From: Bufo bufo
Lineage: Eukaryota; Chordata; Amphibia; Anura; Bufonidae
Direction: 5' to 3'
DNA: 64,000 nt
Assembly: GCF_905171765.1 (NCBI RefSeq)
Contig: NC_053397.1
Location: 2,436,946-2,500,945, forward strand
Shown: positions 35,575-46,899 of the stretch, in pieces
Layout: each line of letters opens with the position of its first letter
Position numbering within the stretch: the stretch's first letter is position 1
The notes under the pieces: generated by a model
Databases searched by the model: none
Told to the model about the DNA's origin: nothing
What the model saw: the letters and a program-made list of their open reading frames with translations, nothing else
Made by a program: the position numbers and the translations under genes

Positions 35575-35745
35575 CATTTATAAGAGCTATGTTTGCTGTC
35601 TGTGAATGGAAACATTCCTACATAAAGTTAAAAAGTACAAATTGGGGGACCTGATACTTTGTCACCTCCCATCGCTGACTGATACACGGTAACAAACACT
35701 CAGTTGTGATCACTGAATTGAAAAGCAAAGGCCCCGATCTATTTC
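35575..35745. mobile_element. Foldback MITE copy (iv)
   Basis: Left part GTTTGCTGTCTGTGAATGGA, right part CTGATACACGGTAACAAACA. These match the outer and inner arms of copy (i) at 23620-23850. It is a degraded copy. Confidence 0.5.
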
Positions 35746-35980
35746 CATGGGCTCCTCGGGCAGTCCGTAGGCCTGACGGAAATCTGCTGCGGCTCGTAGC
35801 TGGCCACGACCCCATAAAAATGGCGGCTGAGACTAAATCTAGTCACAATGACATTTAAAAAGTTGAAAAAGTGGGTTCTCCAAATCCAGTGGAGAAACAG
35901 ACGGGCTCTGCAAAGTGCGACCCACGGACCGGGCGGCGACCGTCGTGGATGGAAGAGGACACCAAATCCATGGTGTAGGG

Positions 35981-36130
35981 AAGGGAACAACCACCTTCGG
36001 CACGTCGGCTATGGTGAAACTACGACTCCCAACATGCACACTTGCTTGACTGTTTATAGAACTCCCATAGAAGGGACTGGGGCATGCTGGGAGTTGTAGT
36101 TTCACAACAGCTGGAGTTGGCCGACCCCTG
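35981..36130. mobile_element. hAT-type MITE with 8-bp target duplication
   Basis: A 150-bp element bounded by the identical 8-mer GTGTAGGG (35973-35980 and 36131-36138). Inside, 24-bp inverted arms at 36014-36037 and 36082-36105 read GTGAAACTAC..CTCCCA..ATGC and its complement. The right end reads CCGACCCCTG, i.e. CAGGGGTCGG inward. An 8-bp duplication and a CAGGGGT-like terminus are typical of hAT elements. The arms contain a motif like the ZNF143/SBF site (ACTACAACTCCCAGCATGC). Confidence 0.8.
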
Positions 36131-36138
36131 GTGTAGGG

Positions 36139-36671
36139 GGTGATAGAGGTCTGCGCTGTAGATGTGGAAGCTCACCCACTGCAGACTGGTACGCTGGGGG
36201 TTATACCAGTAGACAGCCCCCCTCACACCATGAAAGCTGCGGATTGAGTATCTGCCACTGAGCGGGGGAATCATCCCACACGTTGCGTCACAGTGTGAGG
36301 AGTCGGCCCTTCAGATAAGAACTCAATGACACGAGGGGCCAATATTTGTTCCATCTCATTATGTGCAGTGGGGGAAGGGCCGGTACATCTGTGGCTGCGA
36401 CCACCGCTCTTCACACCTCACATATCAGTGACATTCCACAGACAAGCCAGAGCACTCAGCTTGTAGAGTACACAGAGTGACGACACCACCCCTCTGTAAC
36501 ACACATCACAGATGCAGCAACTGAGGGCAAATCCAGAGCAGAGACCACCAAAAATACTTCAGTGATATCACGAATGTACCACCCGTCCATACACTGGGCA
36601 CAATATTTCCCAATGTGAGGCCTTTCAATAAATTCATAAATGTGGAGAACTGTCTCTCAACAGCAAACATG
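36139..36671. other. No gene seen
   Basis: Unique sequence between the hAT-type MITE and the 63-bp array. No recognisable gene. Confidence 0.5.
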
Positions 36672-38983
36672 ACAGTCTCCCCGTCCTGAAATGGCTGATA
36701 ACAGGGGGCAATAGATTGTATTCTCCTGTCCTACAGTCATCCTCTCCCCTGAAATGGCTGATAACAGGGAGCAATAGATTGTATTCTCCTGTCCTACAGT
36801 CATCCTCTCCCCTGAAATGGCTGATAACAGGGAGCAATAGACTGTATTCTCCTGTCCTACAGTCATCCTCTCCCCTGAAATGGCTGATAACAGGGGCAAT
36901 AGATTGTATTCTCCTGTCCTACAGTCATCCTCTCCCCTGAAATGGCTGATAACAGGGGGGCAATAGACTGTATTCTCCTGTCCTACAGTCATCCCCCCCC
37001 TGAAATGGCTGATAACAGGGGGCAATAGACTGTATTCTCCTGTCCTACAGTCATCCTCCCCCTGAAATGGCTGATAACAGGGAGCAATAGACTGTATTCT
37101 CCTGTCCTACAGTCATCCTCTCCTCTGAAATGGCTGATAACAGGAAGGAATAGACTGTATTCTCCTGTCCTACAGTCATCCTCTCCCCTGAAATGGCTGA
37201 TAACAGGGGGCAATAGACTGTATTCTCCTGTCCTACAGTCATCCTCTCCCCTGAAATGGCTGATAACAGGGAGCAATAGATTGTATTCTCCTGTCCTACA
37301 GTCATCCTCTCCCCTGAAACGGCTGATAACAGGGGGCAATAGATTGTATTCTCCTGTCCTACAGTCATCCTCTCCCCTGAAATGGCTGATAACAGGGGGC
37401 AATAGACTGTATTCTCCTGTCCTACAGTCATCCTCTCCCCTGAAATGGCTGATAACAGGGGGCAATAGACTGTATTCTCCTGTCCTACAGTCATCCTCTC
37501 CCCTGAAATGGCTGATAACAGGGGGCAATAGATTGTATTCTGCTGTCCTACAGTCATCCTCTCCCCTGAAATGGCTGATAACAGGGGGCAATAGACTGTA
37601 TTCTCCTGTCCTACAGTCATCCTCTCCCCTGAAATGGCTGATAACAGGGGACAATAGACTGTATTCTCCTGTCCTACAGTCATCCTCTCTCCTGAAATGG
37701 CTGATAACAGGGAGCAATAGACTGTATTCTCCTGTCCTACAGTCATCCTCTCCCCTGAAATGGCTGATAACAGGGGGCAATAGACTGTATTCTCCTGTCC
37801 TACAGTCATCCTCCCCCTGAAATGGCTGATAACAGGGGGCAATAGATTGTATTCTCCTGTCCTACAGTCATCCTCTCCCCTGAAATGGCTGATAACAGGG
37901 GGCAATAGACTGTATTCTCCTGTCCTACAGTCATCCTCCCCCCTGAAATGGCTGATAACAGGGGGCAATAGACTGTATTCTCCTGTCCTACAGTCATCCT
38001 CTCCCCTGAAATGGCTGATAACAGGGGGCAATAGACTGTATTCTCCTGTCCTACAGTCATCCTCTCCCCTGAAATGGCTGATAACAGGGGGCAATAGACT
38101 GTATTCTCCTGTCCTACAGTCATCCTCTCCCCTGAAATGGCTGATAACAGGGAGCAATAGACTGTATTCTCCTGTCCTACAGTCATCCTCTCCTCTGAAA
38201 TGGCTGATAACAGGGGCAATAGACTGTATTCTCCTGTCCTACAGTCATCCTCTCCCTGAAATGGCTGATAACAGGGAGCAATAGACTGTATTCTCCTGTC
38301 CTACAGTCATCCTCTCCCCTGAAATGGCTGATAACAGGGGGCAATAGACTGTATTCTCCTGTCCTACAGTCATCCTCTCCCCTGAAATGGCTGATAACAG
38401 GGGGCAATAGATTGTATTCTCCTGTCCTACAGTCATCCTCTCCCCTGAAATGGCTGATAACAGGGGGCAATAGATTGTATTCTCCTGTTCTACAGTCATC
38501 CTCTCCCCTGAAATGGCTGATAACAGGGAGCAATAGACTGTATTCTCCTGTCCTACAGTCATCCTCTCCCCTGACATGGCTGATAACAGGGAACAATAGA
38601 CTGTATTCTCCTGTCCTACAGTCATCCTCTCCCCTGAAATGGCTGATAACAGGGGGCAATAGACTGTATTCTCCTGTCCTACAGTCATCCTCTCCCCTGA
38701 AATGGCTGATAACAGGGAGCAATAGACTGTATTCTCCTGTCCTACAGTCATCCTCTCCCCTGAAATAACTGATAACAGGGGGCAATAGACTGTATTCTCC
38801 TGTCCTACAGTCATCCTCTCCCCTGACATGGCTGATAACAGGGGGCAATAGACTGTATTCTCCTGTCCTACAGTCATCCTCTCCCCTGAAATGGCTGATA
38901 ACAGGGGGCAATAGACTGTATTCTCCTGTCCTACAGTCATCCTCCCCCCTGAAATGGCTGATAACAGGGGGCAAAAGAATGTA
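36672..38983. repeat. 63-bp minisatellite, left part
   Basis: About 37 copies of a 63-bp unit containing GAAATGGCTGATAACAGGGG, CAATAGACTGTATTCTCCTG and TCCTACAGTCATCCTCTCCC. Individual units are 61-64 bp through changes in the G and C runs. The last unit is diverged (GAATGTA at 38977-38983), and there the array is cut by the LINE. It continues in the same orientation at 46900. Confidence 0.96.
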
Positions 38984-39741
38984 ACTCTTATTATGAAATT
39001 GTTTTAAAACATAACAAAAAGTAAAACAAACTAAAACATAACCATATAATAATGACATAAAATATAATTTGAACCATATCTTCCTTTCCAGCCAGTCCAT
39101 ACCTCCTACACATACCACACACACTCACCTCTCATCTCCAACACACATAATATATACACTATATACATATAATATACTATATACACATCCATCACCATCC
39201 CCCACAAAATAAAAAAAAATATTTTTAAATACTTAACAATATCAGAACAAAATTACAAACTAACTGAAAACAAAATGGGTCCACTGCCAAACAATAAAGA
39301 AAATAACAATAACTAAAGCAATCAGTAAAACAACAATAAACCCATCCTGTTTTTTTCACACCCACAGATCTAAATTCACATGAAAAGCTGTTCTGTGCGA
39401 AGTTCAAGGGAAAACATCCCGAGCTCCGTCCCCAGCCCTTTAGTTAATCCCCAGGTCAGGCTGAGGCCAAAACATTCCATGCAAACAGTATCCCCATCAC
39501 CCGAAGTTCCCCACCCAACCTAACTAACACCCAGAATATAATCTAACATACAATAAACACAACATAATCTACAATATATAAAATAATCACTTACCATAAA
39601 CCCTAAACACTGACTTCTCAGTAAGTGCACACACCAGGCCCAGGTTCGGCCCCTGGAAGCCCTTTTCTCTTCTCATTATTTCATTGCAAAACAAAAAGCT
39701 AGGAGTGTGAGATCAGCCCATCACCGGGAGGAACTGGAGGA

Positions 39742-42700
39742 TTAGTCAGCTAAGGCACCCCAAAGCAAAAACCCCTCCAAAGTCGGGGAGGCTCTGGCAG
39801 CGCCCGGCCTTCCACACTCCAGAGTGCGAACCTTCACCAGGTCACCGAGGATGCTCCTATATACCTCTTCCTCAGGGAGGATTTTATGACACGTTGAGAC
39901 TAGACACCTCGCGTTCCACGTGTGGTACCTAACCACTACACTAACTAAGAAAGAAGTGCAGCGGTCCCTACCACCCAGTCTCTGAACACCCCGTAGACCC
40001 ACTCTGCATAGGATAGAGCAGCCAGCCAAGGCCAACCGATGGAAGCCCCCACCCTGTGGTAAACCCCTGTATTAAAGGGGCACTGAAGCAGGAAGTGGTC
40101 CATGCTCTCCAGCACTTCGCCACACTCCTCCCGGGGACAACCCCTTTCCTCGGGTTTCCTGTATTTCAGATTGCCCCTCACATACAGCCTACCATGGAAG
40201 CAGCGCCAGGCGAAATCGCAAAATTTCATAGGGATCCTTACTGAATTCAAAAGCAACAACCCTACCTCCAGATCCCGGCCTGGGCAGTTCCTGAGGGCCA
40301 GCAGGACCTGGAAATGAGGACCCTACTGTCAAGGAGTCTCCTCGACATGGTCCTAATCTCCCTCACTCCCGAGTCCCACCACCGGATGATCTTCAGAGTC
40401 AGGGCAGTGTAAGCCGGGAGATGCCCATGTGGTGTACGGAGATCCTTCACTCGCCCACCTGTCTCTCATTTCTGGAAGAAAGGCTGAAACCATCCTTTAC
40501 AAGAGACTACCCACAAAGGAGCCCTCTCTTTCCAGAGGTTTGCAATGCTTTCTTTAAGAAAGATATTCAGCAAGAACACCACTGGGTTGACCATACCCAA
40601 CCCGCCTTGTCTCCTCGTGCGGTATGTGATCTCCCTCCTGGTTAGGTTCAGTCGGTTGCCCCATAAGAGCTGGAAAAACAGACTGTAAACCCGCGGCCAG
40701 AGAGACTCTGGCAAGATACAGACGCTGCCCAAGTATATCAACAAAGGGATCAGGTAAGTTTTGCTCAGATTGACCCTTTCCCGAAGGGTTAAAGACCAAC
40801 CCTTCCATTGGTCCACCTTTTGGGTGGCATCCTTTAGCCTGCTTTCCCAATTTGTCTGACGATAATCATCGGGGACAAATTCGATGCCTAGAATCTTCGC
40901 CCTACCATGGGGTTCTGGGAGGGTGCCCTGGAGACTAAAATCAGGCTCTCCTCCTCCTAGCCAGAGAGTTGCACATTTCTCCCGGTTGACACTGGACCTG
41001 GAAGCCTCCGAGTAGTAATTTAGCTCTGACATTACACATTACACCTCTTCTTGCAAAGAGGCAAAAACAGTGACATCATTGGCATACGCCACCACTCTCA
41101 GAGACAGGCCCTGCCCCGCCAGGTCCATCCCAACCCCCGCCAACGATCTATCCTTCTAAGGAAAGGGTCAATCGCGAACACGTAGAACCAAGGGCTTAAA
41201 GGACATCCCTGACGAACACCGGAACCCACCTCAAAAGAGCGGCCAATCCAACCGTTCACCAACGGGAAACTCTCTGCCCCCACATACAAGGTTTGTAGCC
41301 AGCTAAGGAACCTCCCTGGCAGGCCGTACTTCAAAAGGACGGACCACAGATACTCATGATGAACCCGGTCAAAAGCCTTAGCCTGATCCAAAGACAGCAG
41401 GTACCCCTTCAAAGACCCGCCATGTTCTGCTCGATGGCCTCCGGACACTAAAGACAGCGCTTAAAGCGCTCCGACCAGGAACAGAACAATGCTGCGTCCC
41501 CGAGAGGAGACCTGTATCTTGGCCAGAATCTTCCTATCCATATTGAGAAGCGCCAATTCTCAATATGGCACGGATCTTTTTCCTTTGATAGAATAATCAG
41601 GGCCGACCTCCTCATTGACTTTGGCAGAGTGCCCGAGGATAGACACTAATACCTCGGTCAAGAGGGGAATCAAAAGGTCCTTAAAGGTCTTATACCATTC
41701 GGATGTTAAGCCATCCGGACCTGGCGATTTCATGAGCCGAAGACCCTCATTGGCCAGTCTCTCTTCCTCTTCCCTGATTGGCTCTACCAAAACATCAAGA
41801 GAAAAATCACCTTTTGGCTCAGGGACAATTTCAGCCAAGAAAGCAGACATCTGACCCCGATCCAGTTCCTTCTTACCCAAGAGATAGGAGTAAAAGGATC
41901 TGACGACGTCCAAGATCCCCGACTTGGACCTCTTCAGGGATCCTGTACTGTCAATCAGTCCAGCCACATACTTACAACTCACGGCCATCTTACAGTTTCT
42001 GTAAGGGTCGGGTGAGCGGTACTTCCCGAAATCCCTCTCAAAAACCAAAGATGCGTGTCTATCATACTGACATCTCATGAGCAAAGATTTACCACAAGAG
42101 ATATCCTCCCGTCGAGGCCAGATGCTCAAGTTTCTTCCTCAGGGCCTGGTCCAAACGATATTCATCCACACTCCTGAGGCTAGAGAGCTTACGTAAGAAA
42201 CCCGCAACCCCATGTTTGAACATCTCTCACCACTCCGACTTACTACTGCAAAGGTCCGCTAAAGGTACCTGACTCTGCAGAAAGTTCTCAAAAGACTGTC
42301 TGATCTCTACATCTTCCAGGAGTGCCGAATTCAGCTTCCACAGACCTCTACCCAGCCGAGGAGTCTCTGCAGCATTCAGAGAGAACATAAGTAAAACGTG
42401 GTCGGAGAACTCCACCTCCACAGCCGTTAAGGCCGAAAAGACGGCCTCCCCTTTCAAATAAAACCTATCTATTCTAGACCTGACTACCTCTAAAGTAAGT
42501 GAACACCTCGTGTCCTGGGGTGTGCCGGATGTGGACATCCACCAGGCGAGCCTCACTAACTATACTGTTCAGAGCGATCGCATCATAAGCCAGCCTCTGG
42601 AACCTCCCCTATCCTGGACTCTAGTGACATTATTAAAGTCCCCTCCAAAGACCACCTGTCGGCTGGTAAAAAGAAAGGGCTTGATTCTCATAAGAAGACA

Positions 42701-43082
42701 CTTACGGTCCCACTTAGTCTGAGGACCGTAGAAGTTTATTAGCCGAAGCTCCTGTCCCCTCATGAGGACATCCAGGATCAGGCACCTCCCCATTTCCAGC
42801 TCGATTACCCATCTGCATTTAACTCTTTCGGCGGTTTTAAAAAAGACTGCCACCCCGCTATGCGGCTCGGCCACAAGAGACCAATATGATGGCCCTAGCC
42901 GCCACTCCCACTTGGCTTTATGAAGATCTGCCAACCTTGACAGCCTGGTCTCTTGCAAAAAGAAAACATCAGCATCAACCCGGCTAAAAAAAATAAAAAT
43001 CGAAGGCCATAAATCTTGCTGTATCTGACTTTATGCTGGCAACTTTAATACTTGCCAGCGTCAATGGGGTAAGTGCCACCAT
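39742..43082 (-). pseudogene. LINE ORF2 remnant: endonuclease-reverse transcriptase
   Basis: Read right to left: start codon near 43082 (MVALTPLTLASI). Apurinic-type endonuclease pieces follow with LQETRL (about 42958), GGDFNNV and FSDH (about 42420). Reverse transcriptase blocks are SPGPDGL (about 41720), AKAFDRVHHEYLW (about 41380), GVRQGCPLSPW (about 41190) and the catalytic block at 41075-41086, which reads YAND instead of YADD. The C-terminal zinc motif is ECGEVLESMDHFLLQC (about 40110). Stops or frameshifts break the frame near 42980, 42560, 42200, 41500, 41140, 41040, 40460 and 39960. It reads as an inactive copy. Confidence 0.88.
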
Positions 43083-43138
43083 CCTTGGTGATCGAACTAG
43101 ATAGCCTCCTTCTTACCACCCCCACCACCCTCAGAAGA

Positions 43139-45787
43139 TTAAGATGACGCCCTGTCCTCCTCCTGTCTTTTCAGACAAGCAGAGGTATCCATGACATCTT
43201 TGCCTGCTGGCCCTGGTTTAGCCCCTCTCTTCATTACACCTTCTGAGGGAGAAGACTCGGCGCCCCCTGGAGGAGCCTCCTCTACGACCTTCGGTACCCT
43301 GCCCTGACCCTCATCCTCTGAAGAGGAGGGAGAGATGTTATGAAGGCCATGATACCGGTTGGAAAGATCAAAAAGTGGGGAGAAAGTCAAGCCTTTCTCT
43401 GGTACTTGGTCCAAGGTGAGAGGTACAGATGGATCCTACTCTAATGAAGGGCTACCTCTCTCCTTACTCTTCTTTTTTTCTCCCTGCACCCCACTTTTTA
43501 TGCTTTCCCTCTAGCCACTTTTTGTAGTCCTCATCCAAACTCTCACCATATGAAGAGGACACAACTGTGGCATCTGATGTTATCTCTTCCCTTAGTTGTT
43601 TTTAAACCTCCTCGTCCACCTCACTGTCCCTTGGGTCCTCAGCTGCAAGATCAGCTGTCTGGCCAGGGGCAGGGACCATCACATCTGCCACCTGCAATGT
43701 TCCCTCTTCCCTAGGCTTCTGGCGCCTGATCTTTGAAGGTAACACCTTCTTGCTTTTCTTCCCTGGACACTCTCCTCTTGTGCCTCCACTGTTTCCTTCA
43801 GCTGCCAACTCTTCACCTGGCTGACACCTGCTGCCTTCAGGACAGTGTTGGCGAAAGAGCATAGACAGCGGCTGTACGGGTGACCAAGGTCACCACACAG
43901 GTTACACCGAATCCTGTCACAAGATGCAGCAAGATGACCCACCTCCCCGCACACAACGCACTTGCGAATGTCACACTGTGCGCTAAAGTGCGTGGGGATG
44001 CCGCACCTGTAGCTGTGCCCGGTAAAAGATCAAAATCCTGTCCCTCCCTAGGAAGGTTGAGGAGGGAATGTGGGTGACAGAATGGTATTGAACCTTCAAC
44101 TTCACCATGAGTGTCCAAGCCCCAGACCAAGTACCATGTTCATCCAGATTTTTCTGAGGGAACGGATCAACTTTTCCATATCTACTCAGCCACAGCAGGA
44201 TATCAACACAAGAGAGCGACTCGTTACTAGTGAGCACGGTCACTCTCTTGACTGCTTTTTGGCGGGTTATACCCTGTACGGCAAAATCCTGCCACTCTGG
44301 ACCGTTCTTTGCTAGCTCGTATTTAGACCAGAAGAGCTCAAGCCCCTCTGGCCTCACAAAGCTAACTTCGAACATAGTAGTGCCATAGGGATGGATCAAG
44401 GCAAAGATATCCTTTGCCACAAAGCCCATCCAGAGGAAGAGCTCGACCACCCTCCCCCTAGGGGGACATGCCTCATTGCCCCTCCATTGGAGACGGACAA
44501 CGTTCCTACGGCCACCACCTGGTCCACTTGTGGGCAGAGACCATACAGTCTCTCCCCTCGCGGAAAGCAGAGAGCCCATGTCTGTCTGTCCAAAAGAACA
44601 AATCGATCTGCTCACCCTCTACCTCTATTGACTCTTTCCCTTGTCTAAGCGCCTCCAGGAGGCGTTGTTGCAAGTCACCATAACCAGAACAGGCAGGCAA
44701 GATGTGTCAGCAGACCCCAGAGCGGCGACACTCGCATAGCCCCTCTTAGGAGCCGGAGCCGCTGCTGGGGGGGGGGGCAGATGGACCAGACCCTGCCTCA
44801 CTAACCTCCACCTCCTCTCGTGCAGTCCCATCACCACCATTCAGACCTTTAGCGCCAACATCCACACGTCCAGCTGCTGCCGTCACACACACCGCGCCAT
44901 TCACACTGCCTGCGGTTTTTGCAGGCCCCACACCCTTCACTCCATCACCTTTCCTCCTTGTTGGCCTCACACCAGTCACGCCTCCATTCACAGCACCATT
45001 CACACTGCCTGCGCTATCTGACGCAGTTTTTGCGGGATGCGCCCCATTCACACTTTCACCATTTTTCACTCCAACGCCCAATCCCACACTCCCTGGACTG
45101 AACCATCACGGGGGCGGCCATAGTGCTGCCGGTTAACCCTTTCTGGGCCATAACAGCACTATGACCAACCCCAGCAGAGTCAGACATTGCAGAGTCCTGT
45201 TCTGCCCCAGTAGTTGTGCTCGCCGCAGAGATCTTCTCATCTGCACCATTACCAACAGGTTTTAACCCTTCACCGGACCGTTTGCCAAGGGCCTCTTCAC
45301 CAACTCTCCTGCCCATGACAGCCGGGACAATCTGTTCAGTGGCATTAATTATAGGTCTCAGGACCGTCCCTGAGACCTCAGCGCCCCTCCCCTCACCTGC
45401 AGAGGGCCTCTTCACCAACACATTGGCCCCCGATACCGCACCCAGGGCCCCAGATACAATACCGACCTTCTTGTTTGGCCTTTCGGCCAAAACCGCTACT
45501 GCACTACTACCGCTACCACAAGCGGAGATACTGCCACTCATCTCAGCCCCACCTGTCCGCCGCAGCGCCACATCAGACACCGGGCTCCGTGCGTCCTCCA
45601 CCGCCGGCTGTTTCACAGGGACATATGAGAAGCTCACCTCTTCCCGGCTGGTGGCCTTGCTGCTTTTTGGCACTTTCTGGTCGGGAACCTCATCATCTCC
45701 GAAATAAAACTGGCTGAGGTCGGGGGACTCCAGCCTGCGGATCTCAGCCACTAACTGGCCCCCTGGGCTCTCCTCCTCCTCCACCAC
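43139..45787 (-). pseudogene. LINE ORF1 remnant: gag-like protein with CCHC knuckles
   Basis: Read right to left: an Ala/Gly/Ser-rich N-terminal part (45787-44750, including repeated SVNGA), then a conserved core (about 44700-43985) with EVEGEQIDLFFW and IFALIHPYGTTMFEV. Two zinc knuckles follow at about 43957-43865; the second, CNLCGDLGHPYSRC, fits C-x2-C-x4-H-x4-C. A charged C-terminal tail ends near 43139. Such knuckles occur in ORF1 of Tx1-group elements and bind nucleic acid. The frame is broken several times (near 45056, 44746, 44500, 43983, 43602). A possible upstream extension with a coiled-coil-like VFSQRIKELKVLVKELKKK lies at 46015-45868. Confidence 0.8.
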
Positions 45788-46031
45788 TTGCTCCGCCGGT
45801 ATGGACTACCACTTCCAGGTACACTGCACTCCTGGACTGTAACCCTTTAGGCCCTGACCTCTTCATCTTAGAGAAACTTACTGAACGGACCGCCATTCCT
45901 TAAAATGAAGTCACCTTTCTTTTTAAGTTCTTTAACCAGAACTTTAAGTTCCTTTATCCTTTGGGAAAAGACTTGACGCTTTCCGTTGGAGGAATAATCT
46001 GCCTGCACCCTTGTCCTCAGACCTTCAGGTA

Positions 46032-46498
46032 AGGCTACTTTCACACCTGCGTTCGGTGCGGATCCGTCTGGTATCTGCACAGACGGATCCGCACCTATAA
46101 TGCAAACCCTTGTATCCGTTCAGAACGGATCCGTCCGCATTATTCTTTTAAAAATAAGTCTAAGTCAAAACAGATCCGTCCTGACTTACATTGAAAGTCA
46201 ATAGGGGACGGATACGCTTTCAACTGCACCATATTGCATCAGTGAAAACGGATCCGTCCCCATTGACTTACATTGTAAGTCAAGACGGATCAGTTTGGAT
46301 CCGCATCGCCAGGCGGACACCAAAACTTACGCATCCACAGCGGAATGGAGGCGGAACGGAGCCAAACTGATGCATTCTGAACGGATCCTTTTCCATTCAG
46401 AATGCATTGGGGCTGAACTGATCCGTTTTGAACCGTTTGTGAGATCCCTGAAACGGATCTTACAAACGGAATTCAAAACGCCAGTGTGAAAGTAGCCT
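46032..46498. mobile_element. MITE nested in the LINE, TA-flanked
   Basis: A 467-bp element with terminal inverted repeats AGGCTACTTTCACAC and GTGTGAAAGTAGCCT, flanked by TA (46030-46031 and 46499-46500). The interior is a series of GGATCCGT/ACGGATCC palindromes. It is non-coding. It interrupts the 5' region of the LINE and therefore inserted after it. The family is not identified; the TA duplication suggests a Tc1/mariner-like or related transposase. Confidence 0.85.
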
Positions 46499-46899
46499 TA
46501 TATACTACCCTGGACGTGAAAGTGTCCGCTGATTCACCTGGACGCAAGACGCCCCAATCCACACATTGTCCTCCTCCAATGGTGTTTGCACAACACCAGG
46601 CCCTTTCACATGGCCCTCACCAACCTCCTCAGAAGCCTTGTGGCTTCCAGACTCACTGGTCAAAACTGCTTCAGAATCCACATTTCTGCAGACCCGCTCA
46701 CATCACCTGGTGACCCTTGGCGCTTCTTGTGCTGGTCCCAAGGGTCCTCTTCTCCCCGCCGGGGGCAATGGACTGAGAATCCATGCCCAAGACCCTACCT
46801 TCCCCTGGGGAAAGGAAGGCAGACTCCTGGGCTGAAGGGATGGAAGTTCCTCCTCTCTGGTTCTCACTCAGGAGCTCAGATGTAGTGCGACCACCCCAG

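Larger units (their letters stand above)
38984..46899 (-). mobile_element. Tx1-type non-LTR retrotransposon, decayed
   Basis: A 7.9-kb element on the - strand: 5' region about 46899-45790, ORF1 remnant, ORF2 remnant and 3'UTR 39741-38984. ORF1 with two CCHC knuckles, followed by an APE-type endonuclease, reverse transcriptase and a C-terminal zinc motif, fits the Tx1 group of the L1 lineage. The element sits inside the 63-bp array. The array stops in GAATGTA on the left and resumes with GATTGTA (46900-46906) on the right in continuous phase, as expected for insertion with a target duplication of about 7 bp. Many frameshifts and stops mean it cannot move on its own. It carries a MITE at 46032-46498. 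Confidence 0.88.

Noticed and set aside
40056..45717. + strand open frames across the LINE
   Set aside because: Antisense shadows of the LINE ORFs on the - strand.
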